Shown one piece after another: positions 15,985 to 24,106 of a stretch of 64,000 nucleotides of DNA (the first letter of the stretch is position 1; every line of letters starts with the position of its first letter). The translations under genes and the position numbers were made by a program. This DNA is from Mesorhizobium atlanticum (lineage in GTDB: Bacteria; Pseudomonadota; Alphaproteobacteria; Rhizobiales; Rhizobiaceae). A model generated the notes under the pieces. That model was not told where the DNA came from and searched no databases. It saw only the letters and a list, made by a program, of their open reading frames with translations. The stretch is from contig NZ_QMBQ01000007.1 of assembly GCF_003289965.1 (NCBI RefSeq), positions 186,001 through 250,000 on the forward strand, given 5' to 3'.

Positions 15985-17232
15985 ATGTTTGCAACCTACA
16001 GACCGATCCTTTCGCTGCTTCGCGGCACGGCGTTCCTGCTCGCCGCATCCGGCCTGCACGGGCTGCTGCTGCCGTTGCGCGGCCAGGTGGAAGGCTTTTC
16101 GACCGCATCGCTCGGCCTGATGGGCACGGCCTGGGCCGGCGGCTTCGTCACCGGCTGTTTCTTCGCGCCGCGCCTCGTGCGCCGCGCCGGCCATGTCAGG
16201 GCCTTCGGCGCCTTCGCCGCGTCGGGCGCGATCATCGCGCTGCTCACCGGCCTCATCATCGACGAGTATTTCTGGATCCTTTTGCGCGCCTTTACCGGCT
16301 TCACCATGGCCGGTGCCTTCATGGTGATCGAGAGCTGGCTGAACGAGAAGGCCACCAACGAGAACCGCGGCACCGTCTTCGGCCTCTACATGATGGTCAC
16401 CTATGCCTCGATCATGGGCGGCCAGATGATCGTCGCCGGTGGCGATGTGCGCTCGGCTTCGCTGTTCATGATCACCGGCATCCTGTTTTGCCTGTCGCTC
16501 ATTCCGACGGCGGTTTCTACCCAATCGACCCCGAAGCCGCTGCAGGACGTCAAGCTCGACGTCAAAAGCCTCTACGCCAATTCGCCGGTGTCGGCGGTGG
16601 CCTGCCTTCTCATCGGCATCGCCAACGGAGCCTGGGGCACGCTCGGCGCCGTCTATGGCGCGCGCATCGGCATTTCCACCGCGGAGATCGCGCTGATGAT
16701 GAGCCTTGTCGTGGTTTCCGGCGCCGCCATGCAGCTTCCGGCCGGACGCCTTTCCGATACAACCGACCGCCGCTTCGTGCTGGCGGGTGCTGCCTTCGGC
16801 GCGGCTCTGGTCGCGGTGCTGATCTTCCTGATTGCGCCGCGTTCAGGTGTCTTCGTCATCGTGCTGACCGCCGCCTATGGCGGTTTCGCCTACACGCTTT
16901 ATTCGATCGCCGTCGCGCATGCCAACGACCACGCCCGCGCCGAGGACTTCGTCAAGGTTTCCGGCGGGCTGCTCCTGCTCTACGGCTTCGGCACCATGAT
17001 CGGGCCGCTTTTGGCCGCGGCCTTGATGGGTTCGGTGCGTCCGGAAGGGCTTTTTCTTGCAACCGCGCTCGCGCATCTCAGCCTCGCCGGTTACACGCTG
17101 CTGCGCATCCGTGCCCGCGCGCCGGTGCCGATCGAAAACCGCGATGCCTTCAAGACGCAACCCGCGGACCGCGCGGTCACGCCCGAGGCCACGCGGCTCG
17201 ATCCGCGCAGAAAGGTTGAAACCGACGGTTGA
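15985..17232 (+). CDS. MFS transporter
   Basis: A 415-residue inner-membrane protein with about 12 hydrophobic segments. The family signs are the TM2-3 loop RLVRRAGHVRAFGAF and the TM4-5 region RAFTGFTMAGAFMVIESWLNEKATNENRG, which resembles the YcaD/sugar-drug MFS group. The C-terminal tail is hydrophilic. Substrate unknown. It follows the DUF1192 gene on the same strand after 83 bp, and the downstream ArsR regulator starts 31 bp after its stop, so the three may be partly cotranscribed. Confidence 0.88.
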   Translation: MFATYRPILSLLRGTAFLLAASGLHGLLLPLRGQVEGFSTASLGLMGTAWAGGFVTGCFFAPRLVRRAGHVRAFGAFAASGAIIALLTGLIIDEYFWILLRAFTGFTMAGAFMVIESWLNEKATNENRGTVFGLYMMVTYASIMGGQMIVAGGDVRSASLFMITGILFCLSLIPTAVSTQSTPKPLQDVKLDVKSLYANSPVSAVACLLIGIANGAWGTLGAVYGARIGISTAEIALMMSLVVVSGAAMQLPAGRLSDTTDRRFVLAGAAFGAALVAVLIFLIAPRSGVFVIVLTAAYGGFAYTLYSIAVAHANDHARAEDFVKVSGGLLLLYGFGTMIGPLLAAALMGSVRPEGLFLATALAHLSLAGYTLLRIRARAPVPIENRDAFKTQPADRAVTPEATRLDPRRKVETDG

Positions 17233-17263
17233 GATTTGGAAAACTTTGCCCCACAAATAAGGT

Positions 17264-17539
17264 ATGATCTTTTCTGATGCCTTCGTGGCGATCGCCGATC
17301 CCAACCGGCGCTATCTATTGGAAGAACTCCGGCGCGGCCCGAAGACGGTGAACGAACTGGCGGCCGGACTGCCCGTCTCGCGCCCTGCCGTTTCACAGCA
17401 CCTGAAGGTCCTGCTCGATGCCGGCCTGGTCAAGGCCAAGGCCGAAGGTACGCGGCGCGTCTATACTGTCAGCAGCGCCGGCTTCCTCAGGCTCAACATC
17501 TGGCTCGACCAGTTCTGGGAAACGGCGCCGGGCGAATAG
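17264..17539 (+). CDS. ArsR-family transcriptional regulator
   Basis: A 91-residue winged-helix repressor. DPNRRYLLEELRRGPKTVNE and AAGLPVSRPAVSQHLKVLLD are the typical ArsR helices, followed by the wing VKAKAEGTRRVYTV. It lacks the ELCVCDL metal-site motif, so it is probably not a classical arsenic or metal sensor. AAGG sits immediately before ATG. It is 31 bp after the MFS gene and may control it, or the convergent SRPBCC gene whose stop is 17 bp away. Confidence 0.88.
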   Translation: MIFSDAFVAIADPNRRYLLEELRRGPKTVNELAAGLPVSRPAVSQHLKVLLDAGLVKAKAEGTRRVYTVSSAGFLRLNIWLDQFWETAPGE

Positions 17540-17556
17540 GCCGCCCGGCTGGAGCC

Positions 17557-18021
17557 TCAATTCGCCGGTTGCAGTGCCCTCCCAAGCGCGTCGAGCAATT
17601 CGCCGGTGCCGTGCTCGCGCGTGGCCGGGGAGTCGGTGCCGTCGAAGAAAGCCCCCTGCTCCGTCAGGATCAGCCGCGTTCCATCGCCTTCGGCGATCAA
17701 CTCGATCGTCGCGAGCGACACCGAGACCCGCGTTTCGCCGAACAAGAGCTCATAGCTGTAGACGATGCGCTGGTTTGGCACGATGTCCTGATAGACCGCG
17801 TTGTAGAAATGCATCTGTCCGTCGCTGGGGCAGCCTGCATTCACCTCCTTGCCGCCGACGCGGAAGTCCATCTCGTGCCGGCTCGGCATCGGATTGTCGG
17901 GATCGAAGAACCAGCGCTTCTTCGCATCGGCGTCGCTCAGCGCGAAATAGACCTTCTCGGGCGCCACCGGATAGACGCGCTCGATGACGAAGGTGGAATG
18001 GACGACGGATCGTTCGGTCAT
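17557..18021 (-). CDS. SRPBCC/AHSA1-domain protein
   Basis: A 154-residue protein of the START-like AHSA1 group: VIERVYPVAPEKVYFALSDADAKKRWF at the N-terminus, GGKEVNAG in the middle and LTEQGAFFDGTDSPATREHG near the end, the last being the typical motif of polyketide-cyclase-like ArsR partners. It probably binds a hydrophobic ligand. It is the third gene of a GST-ArsR-SRPBCC operon: AAGGA of its ribosome site overlaps the ArsR stop. Confidence 0.9.
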   Translation of the reverse strand: MTERSVVHSTFVIERVYPVAPEKVYFALSDADAKKRWFFDPDNPMPSRHEMDFRVGGKEVNAGCPSDGQMHFYNAVYQDIVPNQRIVYSYELLFGETRVSVSLATIELIAEGDGTRLILTEQGAFFDGTDSPATREHGTGELLDALGRALQPAN

Positions 18022-18033
18022 GACGGGGATCCT

Positions 18034-18369
18034 TCAGGGTTCATCTTTGGTTTCAGCGAGGAAATCGCCGAGACGGTCGAGCCGACGCTCCCAGGCGAGC
18101 CGCCGCTCGTTGATCCAGTGCTCGGCCGCCCGAAGCGCCTGCGGCTCGATCCGGCAGGTCCGCACCCGGCCAAGCTTTTCGGTCCGCACCAGGCCGCTCG
18201 CCTCGAGCACGTTGAGATGCTGGACGACAGCCGACAATGACATCGCCAAGGGCTCGGCCAGTTGGCTGACCGATGCCGGCCCGCGCGACAGCCGGTCCAC
18301 CATCTGGCGCCGCGCCGGATCGGCGAGCGCCTGGAACATCAAATCGAGCTGGGCCGGATCGTGCAGCAT
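18034..18369 (-). CDS. ArsR-family regulator paired with SRPBCC protein
   Basis: A 111-residue winged-helix regulator: FQALADPARRQMVDRLSRGP, LAEPLAMSLSAVVQHLNVLE and a wing VRTEKLGRVRTCRI. ArsR regulators fused or paired with AHSA1/SRPBCC proteins are common. It starts 6 bp after the GST stop, and its TGA overlaps the next ribosome site, so all three genes are one transcript. The palindrome at 19054-19085 ahead of the GST is the likely operator (inference). Confidence 0.9.
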   Translation of the reverse strand: MLHDPAQLDLMFQALADPARRQMVDRLSRGPASVSQLAEPLAMSLSAVVQHLNVLEASGLVRTEKLGRVRTCRIEPQALRAAEHWINERRLAWERRLDRLGDFLAETKDEP

Positions 18370-18375
18370 CTCGCT

Positions 18376-19032
18376 CTAACCGTTGTTGTAGGGGAAGAGC
18401 TTGAAATAGGGCTGCGCTTCCTCGATGACGCGGGCGAAGGACGGACGCGCCAGCAGCCGGTCGTGGTAGCGTCTCACCGCCGGGAATTTTTCGCCGAACG
18501 GCTCGACCTTGTTGGCGTAGAACAGCGCCGGCGCGGCGGCACAGTCGGCCATGGTGAAGGCTTCTGCGACCGCCCAGATCCTTCCCGCCATCTCCTCTTC
18601 GATAATAGCGTAGGAATTGCGAAGCTGCGCGCGAGCTTCCTCGACGCCGAACGGATCGGTCTTGTCCTTCGGCCGCAAGCGGTCGCCGACGATCTTCTGC
18701 ATCGGATGCTGCACGTAGAAATCGTAGAAGCGGTCTGCCTGGCGGACCTGCAGGGCGAGATCGACATCGGCCGGAACAAGCTCGACCGGCCCCGGATAGC
18801 GCGCGGCGAGATATTCGACGACGATGGTGGATTCCAGCACCGTGCGGTCCCGCGCATCGTCGCGCAGCGCCGGCATCTTGCCGGTGGGCGACACCTTCAG
18901 GAAGGCCGCGCGGGAAGCCTCGTCGCCGAGGTCGACGATCACCGGCTCGAAGGGCGTGCCGTTCTCGTAGAACGCGATCAGCGGTTTCCAGCAGAACGAA
19001 GCCAGCGGGTGGAAATGCAGCGTTAGGGACAT
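18376..19032 (-). CDS. Glutathione S-transferase family protein
   Basis: A 218-residue cytosolic protein. The N-terminal thioredoxin-like domain begins LHFHPLASFCWKPLIAFYENG and has KVSPTGKMPAL (cis-Pro glutathione-binding loop) and LESTIVVEYLAARYPG with the Glu-Ser pair that contacts glutathione. The helical C-terminal domain has FTMADCAAAPALFYA. It detoxifies electrophiles by family; substrate unknown. Met at 19032 is chosen over one 18 bp upstream because GAGAGCGAGA precedes it. First gene of the GST-ArsR-SRPBCC operon. Confidence 0.9.
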   Translation of the reverse strand: MSLTLHFHPLASFCWKPLIAFYENGTPFEPVIVDLGDEASRAAFLKVSPTGKMPALRDDARDRTVLESTIVVEYLAARYPGPVELVPADVDLALQVRQADRFYDFYVQHPMQKIVGDRLRPKDKTDPFGVEEARAQLRNSYAIIEEEMAGRIWAVAEAFTMADCAAAPALFYANKVEPFGEKFPAVRRYHDRLLARPSFARVIEEAQPYFKLFPYNNG

Positions 19033-19053
19033 TCTCGCTCTCTTTTGCATTCG

Positions 19054-19085
19054 GACAATACTGAAGTTATCGCTTAACTATTGTC
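19054..19085. promoter_or_regulatory. Palindromic operator candidate upstream of GST-ArsR-SRPBCC
   Basis: Outer arms GACAATA (19054-19060) and TATTGTC (19079-19085) enclose a second inverted pair AGTTA (19065-19069) and TAACT (19075-19079). It lies 22-53 bp upstream of the GST start, where an ArsR repressor would block initiation. Confidence 0.6.
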
Positions 19086-19118
19086 GTAAACCCGGGAAGT
19101 CAAGCCTGCGCCTCCAGC

Positions 19119-19946
19119 CTAGCGAAGGGCGGCCATAGCTTCGATGATCTGCGGCCAGTCGTTGCGGTGCAGTTCGTGGCCGCCGCCTTCGACCTTGACC
19201 AGCCTTGCGCCGGGAACGGCCTTGGCGAGCGCCTCGCCATGCTCGACCGGAAAGAGCGGATCGGCGCTGCCGTGGATGACGAGCAGCGGGGCCGTCAGGT
19301 CTCGCACCGTCCGCTTTGGGCCGCCGCCCTTGACCAGGAAATGGTTGGTCGCGCTGGCGAGACCGCCGGAACGGTCGTAGTCCGCCTCGATCATCGCGCG
19401 CGTGCGTTTCTCGTCGAACGGATGGCGCGTGCTTGCGATCGCGCGCGCGTCCTTGACCTCGAAATCGAGCACCTGCTCCCGGTTCGACCAGTCGACATTG
19501 GCGCCTTGTGCCGAATGTTCCTTATAGGCCTCGGTCGTGCCGGGCAGGCCGGACGTATCGACGCCGAGCGGCGAGCTTGAGATCACGGTGAGCGCGCCGA
19601 CGCGTTTTGGGTATTTCAGCGCCACGCTCTGTGCGAGCGTGCCGCCCATCGACATGCCGGCGACATGCGCGTTGGCGACGCCGTGGTCGTCGAGCACGCG
19701 GACCGCATCGTCCACCATGTCCTCGAACGTATAGGACGGCGCGCCTGGCGGATATTTGGTCGACAGGCCGGTGTCGCGGTTGTCGTAGCGGATGACGAAG
19801 CGGCCGCGCCCGGCGAGTTGCCGGCAGAAGGCTTCCGGCCACCACAGCATCGAGGCCATGGCGCCCATGATCAGAAGGACCGCCGGATCGGCCGGATTGC
19901 CGAAGGCTTGCGAAACGATGTCGGGGCGCTTGGTTGCAGCGGTCAT
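19119..19946 (-). CDS. Alpha/beta hydrolase
   Basis: A 275-residue hydrolase of the alpha/beta fold. The oxyanion region is LLIMGAMASMLWWPEAFC, then RYDNRDTGLS. The nucleophile elbow is GMSMGG (~residue 105), the acid is in VIHGSADPLFPVEHG, and the His is in VEGGGHELHRNDW. It resembles esterase or aclacinomycin-esterase-like proteins; substrate unknown. ATG 19946 has GGAGG 8 bp upstream; a longer frame with an extra 10 residues lacks a ribosome site and runs into the operator. It is divergent from a HxlR regulator. Confidence 0.9.
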   Translation of the reverse strand: MTAATKRPDIVSQAFGNPADPAVLLIMGAMASMLWWPEAFCRQLAGRGRFVIRYDNRDTGLSTKYPPGAPSYTFEDMVDDAVRVLDDHGVANAHVAGMSMGGTLAQSVALKYPKRVGALTVISSSPLGVDTSGLPGTTEAYKEHSAQGANVDWSNREQVLDFEVKDARAIASTRHPFDEKRTRAMIEADYDRSGGLASATNHFLVKGGGPKRTVRDLTAPLLVIHGSADPLFPVEHGEALAKAVPGARLVKVEGGGHELHRNDWPQIIEAMAALR

Positions 19947-19961
19947 CTGTTCCTCCAATCC

Positions 19962-20015
19962 GATTGCATTTTGCAATCAGTTGCACGATAGTGAAACCGA
20001 TATCATAATGCAACT
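19962..20015. promoter_or_regulatory. Paired palindromic operators between hydrolase and HxlR gene
   Basis: A perfect palindrome GATTGCA-TTT-TGCAATC spans 19962-19978. Directly after it, AGTTGCA (19979-19985) and TGCAACT (20009-20015) form a second, wide inverted repeat. This is the expected location for HxlR dimer binding to control both divergent genes. Confidence 0.65.
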
Positions 20016-20034
20016 GGTTTTTCTGGAGACTGCC

Positions 20035-20568
20035 ATGAACATCGACCGCCGGTCCGGTTGCCCGATCAATCTGTCGCTTGAGGTTTTTGGCGACCGCTGG
20101 AGCTTGATCATACTGCGCGACATGATCTTTGGCGGTCGGCGCCATTTTCGCGAATTGCTCAACTTCTCGCTGGAAGGCATCGCCTCCAACATCCTGGCCG
20201 ACCGGCTGAAGCGGCTGATGGCGCTCGGACTGCTGACCAAGGCCGACGACCCCAGCCACAAGCAGAAGGCGATCTACAGCCTGACCGAGATGGCGATCAC
20301 GCTCGTCCCGATCATGGCGCAGCTCGGCGCCTGGGGACGCGTCTGGCTTCCGGTCACGGAAGAATTGTCGATCCGCGCCGAGCTGCTCGAAAAGGGCGGC
20401 CCGCCACTATGGGAGCAATTCATGGACGAGTTGCGCCATGAGCATCTGGGCGCGCCTTCGAGGACACCGCCGGGCACGCCGACCGTGCGCCAGCAATTGC
20501 GGGCCGCTTATGAGGCAGTCGTCGAGCGCAAGGCCGAGGAACTTCGCCTCATCAAAACGGAGGCTTGA
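20035..20568 (+). CDS. HxlR-family transcriptional regulator
   Basis: A 177-residue winged-helix regulator. The HxlR core is GCPINLSLEVFGDRWSLIIL, RDMIFGGRRHFRELLNFSLEGIASNILADRL and the wing TKADDPSHKQKAIYSLTE. The conserved Cys at residue 9 is present; in some relatives this cysteine senses aldehydes or oxidants (family knowledge). ATG 20035 follows CTGGAGA; an in-frame ATG at 20008 lies within the operator and is less likely. It probably controls the divergent hydrolase. Confidence 0.9.
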   Translation: MNIDRRSGCPINLSLEVFGDRWSLIILRDMIFGGRRHFRELLNFSLEGIASNILADRLKRLMALGLLTKADDPSHKQKAIYSLTEMAITLVPIMAQLGAWGRVWLPVTEELSIRAELLEKGGPPLWEQFMDELRHEHLGAPSRTPPGTPTVRQQLRAAYEAVVERKAEELRLIKTEA

Positions 20569-20632
20569 AGCGCGTTGCGCGGATCCGGTTCAGCGCGCCG
20601 CGATTTAAGATGAAGGGACGCACCCAAGCGCG

Positions 20633-21253
20633 TCAGATGCCCTCGCCGGCGAGTTCTTCCGAAAGCGTCGAAACCTGGTCCTGGGCGCTGCGCATCATCG
20701 GATAGATCGCCAGCACCTTTTGCCAGGCCTCCAGCGCCGACTGCTTGTGGCCGGTCTCGGTCATGATCTGGGCGAGACCGGAGAGCGCGCCGAAGTGGCG
20801 CGGCTCGAGCTGCAGGGTGCGTTCGATGTCGGCCATCGACTTTCCGTAATTCTTCATCAGGAAATGCACGGTGGCGCGCCGGTTCCAGCCTTCGGCGTAA
20901 TCGGGCTGCAAGGTCACGACCTGGTCGAGGAAATCGAGCGCGACGTCGAATTTCTGGTCTTCCGTCGCTTTTTGCGCCCATTGCATCATCAGGTCGATCG
21001 AGGCGCTGCCCGACTGGTTCCATTCGTTCCAGATGCGGCCGGCGATGCGCTCGGCCGCCTTTTCATTGCGCTCGCGCTTCAATTCCGTGAACAGCTGGTC
21101 GAGGCGGCCCTGCCTGGTCGGCGCGGCCGGCGGCGGTGTCGCAGCCGGCGGCGCGGCATCGGGAGGCAGCGCCCCCGGCACCGTTTCTGCTCCCGCGGGC
21201 AAAGACGCGCCGGAAAGCAAAAACACCGTGAAAAATGTAAAAAGAATCCGCAT
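20633..21253 (-). CDS. Exported tetratricopeptide-repeat protein
   Basis: A 206-residue protein with a signal peptide (MRILFTFFTVFLLSGASLPAGAET) and a Pro/Ala-rich linker to residue ~45. The rest is helical, with TPR-like units such as ALDFLDQVVTLQPDYAEGWNRRATVHF and the following DIERTLQLEPRHFGALSGLAQIM (described as adjacent 34-residue repeats at ~110-185). It probably acts as a periplasmic protein-protein scaffold. It is monocistronic and tail-to-tail with the HxlR gene. Confidence 0.85.
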   Translation of the reverse strand: MRILFTFFTVFLLSGASLPAGAETVPGALPPDAAPPAATPPPAAPTRQGRLDQLFTELKRERNEKAAERIAGRIWNEWNQSGSASIDLMMQWAQKATEDQKFDVALDFLDQVVTLQPDYAEGWNRRATVHFLMKNYGKSMADIERTLQLEPRHFGALSGLAQIMTETGHKQSALEAWQKVLAIYPMMRSAQDQVSTLSEELAGEGI

Positions 21254-21351
21254 CGCCGGAATCTAATCCCGGGCGGCGGATCGTCAAAGTGATTTTAGCG
21301 TGAAAGGGCCGGCGAACCGGCACCCCGACATCAGCGCGGCGTGGTCTCTCC

Positions 21352-21399
21352 GTGCATGTCGTTCACCCAAACCGCTTGGCAGGTTTGGGCGAGATGCAC
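21352..21399 (-). other. Stable hairpin downstream of rpmJ
   Basis: Inverted arms GTGCAT (21352-21357) with ATGCAC (21394-21399), and CCCAAACC (21366-21373) with GGTTTGGG (21382-21389), form a two-part stem. It lies 18-65 bp after the rpmJ stop in the minus-strand transcript. It has no T tract, so it may protect the 3' end or be a small structured RNA rather than a classical terminator. Confidence 0.5.
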
Positions 21400-21416
21400 T
21401 AAGCCGCGCGCAAGGA

Positions 21417-21542
21417 TCAGCCCTGGCGCGCCTTGTAGCGCGGAGCGGTCTTGTTGATGATGTAGATGCGTCCCTTGCGGCGAACCAGCCGGTTGTCGCG
21501 GTGACGCGCCTTGAGCGCCTTGAGCGAATTCTTGATCTTCAT
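21417..21542 (-). CDS. rpmJ: 50S ribosomal protein bL36, zinc-free (type B)
   Basis: A 41-residue basic ribosomal protein. MKIKNSLKALKARHRDNRLV and RRKGRIYIINKTAPRYKARQ show the family pattern, and there is no cysteine, so it is the C-minus (YkgO-like) form used without zinc. The frame extends upstream, but the usual bL36 start is this Met, with AGGCAAG before it. It is monocistronic. Confidence 0.95.
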   Translation of the reverse strand: MKIKNSLKALKARHRDNRLVRRKGRIYIINKTAPRYKARQG

Positions 21543-21787
21543 GGTCTTGCCTGTTCGGTCAGGGCCCGTCCCGGGCCGAATTTTAAAGGCGCGCCCGGAA
21601 AAAGCGCGCCTTTGAACTTGGCGTGGCTCATAAACGAGGAGCCTTGCCCGTGTCAACCACATGAGCGCGCCCGAATGCCACAAGGAACGCGGCTTATCAA
21701 ATATTTGCCATCGCGACGGGTGCGGCATTGCGCGACTCAAGGGTGGCTGGGATGGTGACCCAAAGATCGAGCGACTGGAGATTTCCC

Positions 21788-22210
21788 ATGCGCAGCCTCT
21801 TTCTGCCCGCCTGCCTGGTCCTTCTGGCAAACGCCCCGTCAGCCTTTGCCGAGGACTGCGATCGCAGCGACGACAGCCAGTCGATGCTGAACATCTGCGC
21901 GGATGCCGACTATCAGGCGGCCGATGCCAAGCTCAACGCCGCCTATAAGAATATCGTCAGCAGCAACGATCAGGCCTCGAACAAGCTGCTGCAGACGGCG
22001 CAGCGCGCCTGGATCGCCTTTCGTGACGCCGAATGCGCTTATTCGACCGCCGACAGCGAGGGCGGCTCCATCCATCCGATGGAGGTGTCGCAGTGCCTGA
22101 CCAAGCTCACCAACGAGCGCATAAAGCAGCTCTCCTCCGACGCCAACTGCAAGCTCAGCGATCCGAGCTGCGCCGGCTCCGACGCGGGCGGCGACCAGGA
22201 TATGCAATAG
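21788..22210 (+). CDS. LprI-family (DUF1311) secreted protein
   Basis: A 140-residue exported protein with a signal peptide (MRSLFLPACLVLLANAPSAFA). The mature part has conserved Cys and Trp/Phe positions: ICADADYQAADAKLNAAY and AQRAWIAFRDAECAY, then VSQCLTKLTNERI. This is the DUF1311/LprI pattern, related to a lysozyme inhibitor of mycobacteria. Periplasmic; a true lysozyme-inhibitor role is not proven. ATG 21788 has GGAG 8 bp upstream. Its stop is 4 bp from the convergent purK stop. Confidence 0.85.
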   Translation: MRSLFLPACLVLLANAPSAFAEDCDRSDDSQSMLNICADADYQAADAKLNAAYKNIVSSNDQASNKLLQTAQRAWIAFRDAECAYSTADSEGGSIHPMEVSQCLTKLTNERIKQLSSDANCKLSDPSCAGSDAGGDQDMQ

Positions 22211-22214
22211 AGCG

Positions 22215-23291
22215 TTATCGCGGCCGGATGAGGCGCGTGAAATGGCCCATCTTGCGGCCGGGGCGCGACTCGGCCTTGCCGTAGAGATGCAGCATCAGGT
22301 CGGCTTCGGCGAGCAGCGCCGGCACTTTCAGCATGTCGTCGCCGATCAGGTTTTCCAGCACGCAATCGGAATGCCGGGCGGCCGAGCCCAGCGGCAGGCC
22401 GGCGACGGCGCGGATATGCTGCTCGAACTGCGAGACGACGCAGGCAGCCTCCGTCCAATGGCCGGAATTGTGCACCCGCGGCGCCAGCTCGTTGGCCGAG
22501 AGCGAGCCATCGGCAAGGACGAAGAACTCGACGCCGATGACGCCGACATAGTCGAGCGCGGAAAGGATTTTCGCGGCCGCATCCTTGGCGGCGGCCGCCG
22601 TTTGCGGGCGGATGGCGGCCGGCAAGGTCGAGCTGCGCAATATGCCTTCGCGATGGACGTTTTCGGCCGGATCGAAGGCGGCGATCGTTCCGTCGAGACC
22701 GCGCGCGGCGATCACCGAAATCTCACGCTCGAAGGCGACGAGCGATTCCAGGATCAGCGGCACATTGCCCATCGCCTCGCAGGTTCCGGCAAAGCCGCCC
22801 GTTTCCATGTTGCGGAAGACGCGCTGGCCCTTGCCGTCATAGCCCATGCGGCGGGTTTTCAGCACGCCGCTGCCGTTGAACATCCTCAGGGCTTCGGTCA
22901 ACTGGTCGTCATTGTCGACCGGGCGGAATTCGGCCGTCGGGATGCCGATGCCGTTGAGGAAGCTTTTCTCGGTGACCCGATCCTGCGCGACTTCGAGCGC
23001 GCGGGCCGGCGGATAGACCGGGACCTTTGCCGAGAGAGTCTCGGCGGCGACGACCGGAACATTCTCGAATTCGTAGGTGACGACGGCACTGGCGGCGGCG
23101 AGTTCGGCGAGCGCTGCCGGATCGTCATAGGCGGCGACGATCTGCCGGTTGGCGACCTGGGCCGCCGGGCAGTCGGCCTGCGGCTCCAGGACGACGATGC
23201 GGTAGCCGAGGCGGGCGGCGGCCATCGCCAGCATGCGGCCGAGCTGGCCGCCGCCGATGATGCCGATGGTCGATCCGGGCGCCAGGCTCAC
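22215..23291 (-). CDS. purK: N5-carboxyaminoimidazole ribonucleotide synthase
   Basis: A 358-residue ATP-grasp enzyme that carboxylates AIR to N5-CAIR with bicarbonate and ATP in purine synthesis. It has the N-terminal GIIGGGQLGRMLAMAAARLG, the ATP-grasp segment VLKTRRMGYDGKGQ (~residue 145) and the metal-ligand region VIGVEFFVLADGSLSANELAPR followed by HNSGHWT. ATG overlaps the purE TGA by 4 bp (ATGA), showing translational coupling. Confidence 0.97.
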   Translation of the reverse strand: MSLAPGSTIGIIGGGQLGRMLAMAAARLGYRIVVLEPQADCPAAQVANRQIVAAYDDPAALAELAAASAVVTYEFENVPVVAAETLSAKVPVYPPARALEVAQDRVTEKSFLNGIGIPTAEFRPVDNDDQLTEALRMFNGSGVLKTRRMGYDGKGQRVFRNMETGGFAGTCEAMGNVPLILESLVAFEREISVIAARGLDGTIAAFDPAENVHREGILRSSTLPAAIRPQTAAAAKDAAAKILSALDYVGVIGVEFFVLADGSLSANELAPRVHNSGHWTEAACVVSQFEQHIRAVAGLPLGSAARHSDCVLENLIGDDMLKVPALLAEADLMLHLYGKAESRPGRKMGHFTRLIRPR

Positions 23292-23785
23292 GGCGCGTCC
23301 GTCGGCTCGGCGGCGACCTTGGCGGTCTGCGCCGCGCGCCAGGCGTCGAGCCGGGCGGCGAGTTTTTCGTCATTCAGCGCCAGCACGGCGGCGGCGAGAA
23401 GCGCGGCATTGGCCGCCCCCGCCTTGCCGATCGCCAGCGTGCCGACCGGGATGCCGGCCGGCATCTGCACGATGGAGAGCAGCGAATCCTGGCCGGACAG
23501 CGCCTTGGATTCGACCGGGACGCCGAAGACGGGCAGCGGCGTCATCGCCGCCGTCATGCCGGGCAGGTGCGCGGCGCCACCGGCGCCGGCGATGATCACC
23601 TTGTAACCGGCGGCCTTGGCCCCCTTGGCGAATTCATAGAGGCGGTCCGGGGTGCGATGCGCCGAGACGATCAGCCTTTTGTGCGGGATGCCCAGCGCAT
23701 CCAGGGTTTCGGCCGCCTGGCGCATCGTCGCCCAGTCGGACTGGCTGCCCATGATGATGGCGACGTCGGCACGCTGATCAGTCAA
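23288..23785 (-). CDS. purE: N5-CAIR mutase
   Basis: A 165-residue class I PurE converting N5-CAIR to CAIR. It has the N-terminal phosphate loop IIMGSQSDWATM, then VSAHRTPDRLYEFAK and IAGAGGAAHLPGM, the conserved active-site segments. It is the first gene of a purEK operon and is the normal size. No riboswitch-like leader is evident upstream (117 bp to the YdcH gene, which is itself on the minus strand). Confidence 0.97.
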   Translation of the reverse strand: MTDQRADVAIIMGSQSDWATMRQAAETLDALGIPHKRLIVSAHRTPDRLYEFAKGAKAAGYKVIIAGAGGAAHLPGMTAAMTPLPVFGVPVESKALSGQDSLLSIVQMPAGIPVGTLAIGKAGAANAALLAAAVLALNDEKLAARLDAWRAAQTAKVAAEPTDAP

Positions 23786-23902
23786 GGTTTCGCTCCCGGC
23801 GGCAAAGGCGCGCCTTAGCGGAATTCGCCGATAGCCGCAAGGATAGTCGGTGCCTGCGGCCCCTCTCGGCCGGCGGCCCGCGGCCTTGGCCGCCGCCTCC
23901 GC

Positions 23903-24106
23903 TCAGGCGATGATGTCGGGAATGATGCGGTCTTCCAGCGCTGACAGCCGGTCTTTCAGCATCAGCTTCTTCTTCTTCATGCGCTGGATCTGAAGCGGGT
24001 CGCAGCCCGTAGCGATCATCGCGTTGATGGCGGCGTCGAAATCGGCGTGTTCTTGTTTGAGCCGGGAATATTCGAGGCGTATTTCAGCCTGTTCCTGTTC
24101 GGACAT
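23903..24106 (-). CDS. YdcH-family (DUF465) protein
   Basis: A 67-residue helical protein. LEYSRLKQEHADFDAAINAM and QRMKKKKLMLKDRLSALEDR are the DUF465 pattern, with the conserved LKKxKLxLKD-type core. It is a small soluble protein of unknown function. It is divergent from a second family member 250 bp away. Confidence 0.88.
   Translation of the reverse strand: MSEQEQAEIRLEYSRLKQEHADFDAAINAMIATGCDPLQIQRMKKKKLMLKDRLSALEDRIIPDIIA

Noticed and set aside
19962..20015. PhaR-type site (TTGCA/TGCAA) at the hydrolase-HxlR region
   Set aside because: It has TGCA symmetry but lacks the ATGCTGC core shared by the pha-linked sites, and a local HxlR regulator is the simpler explanation.
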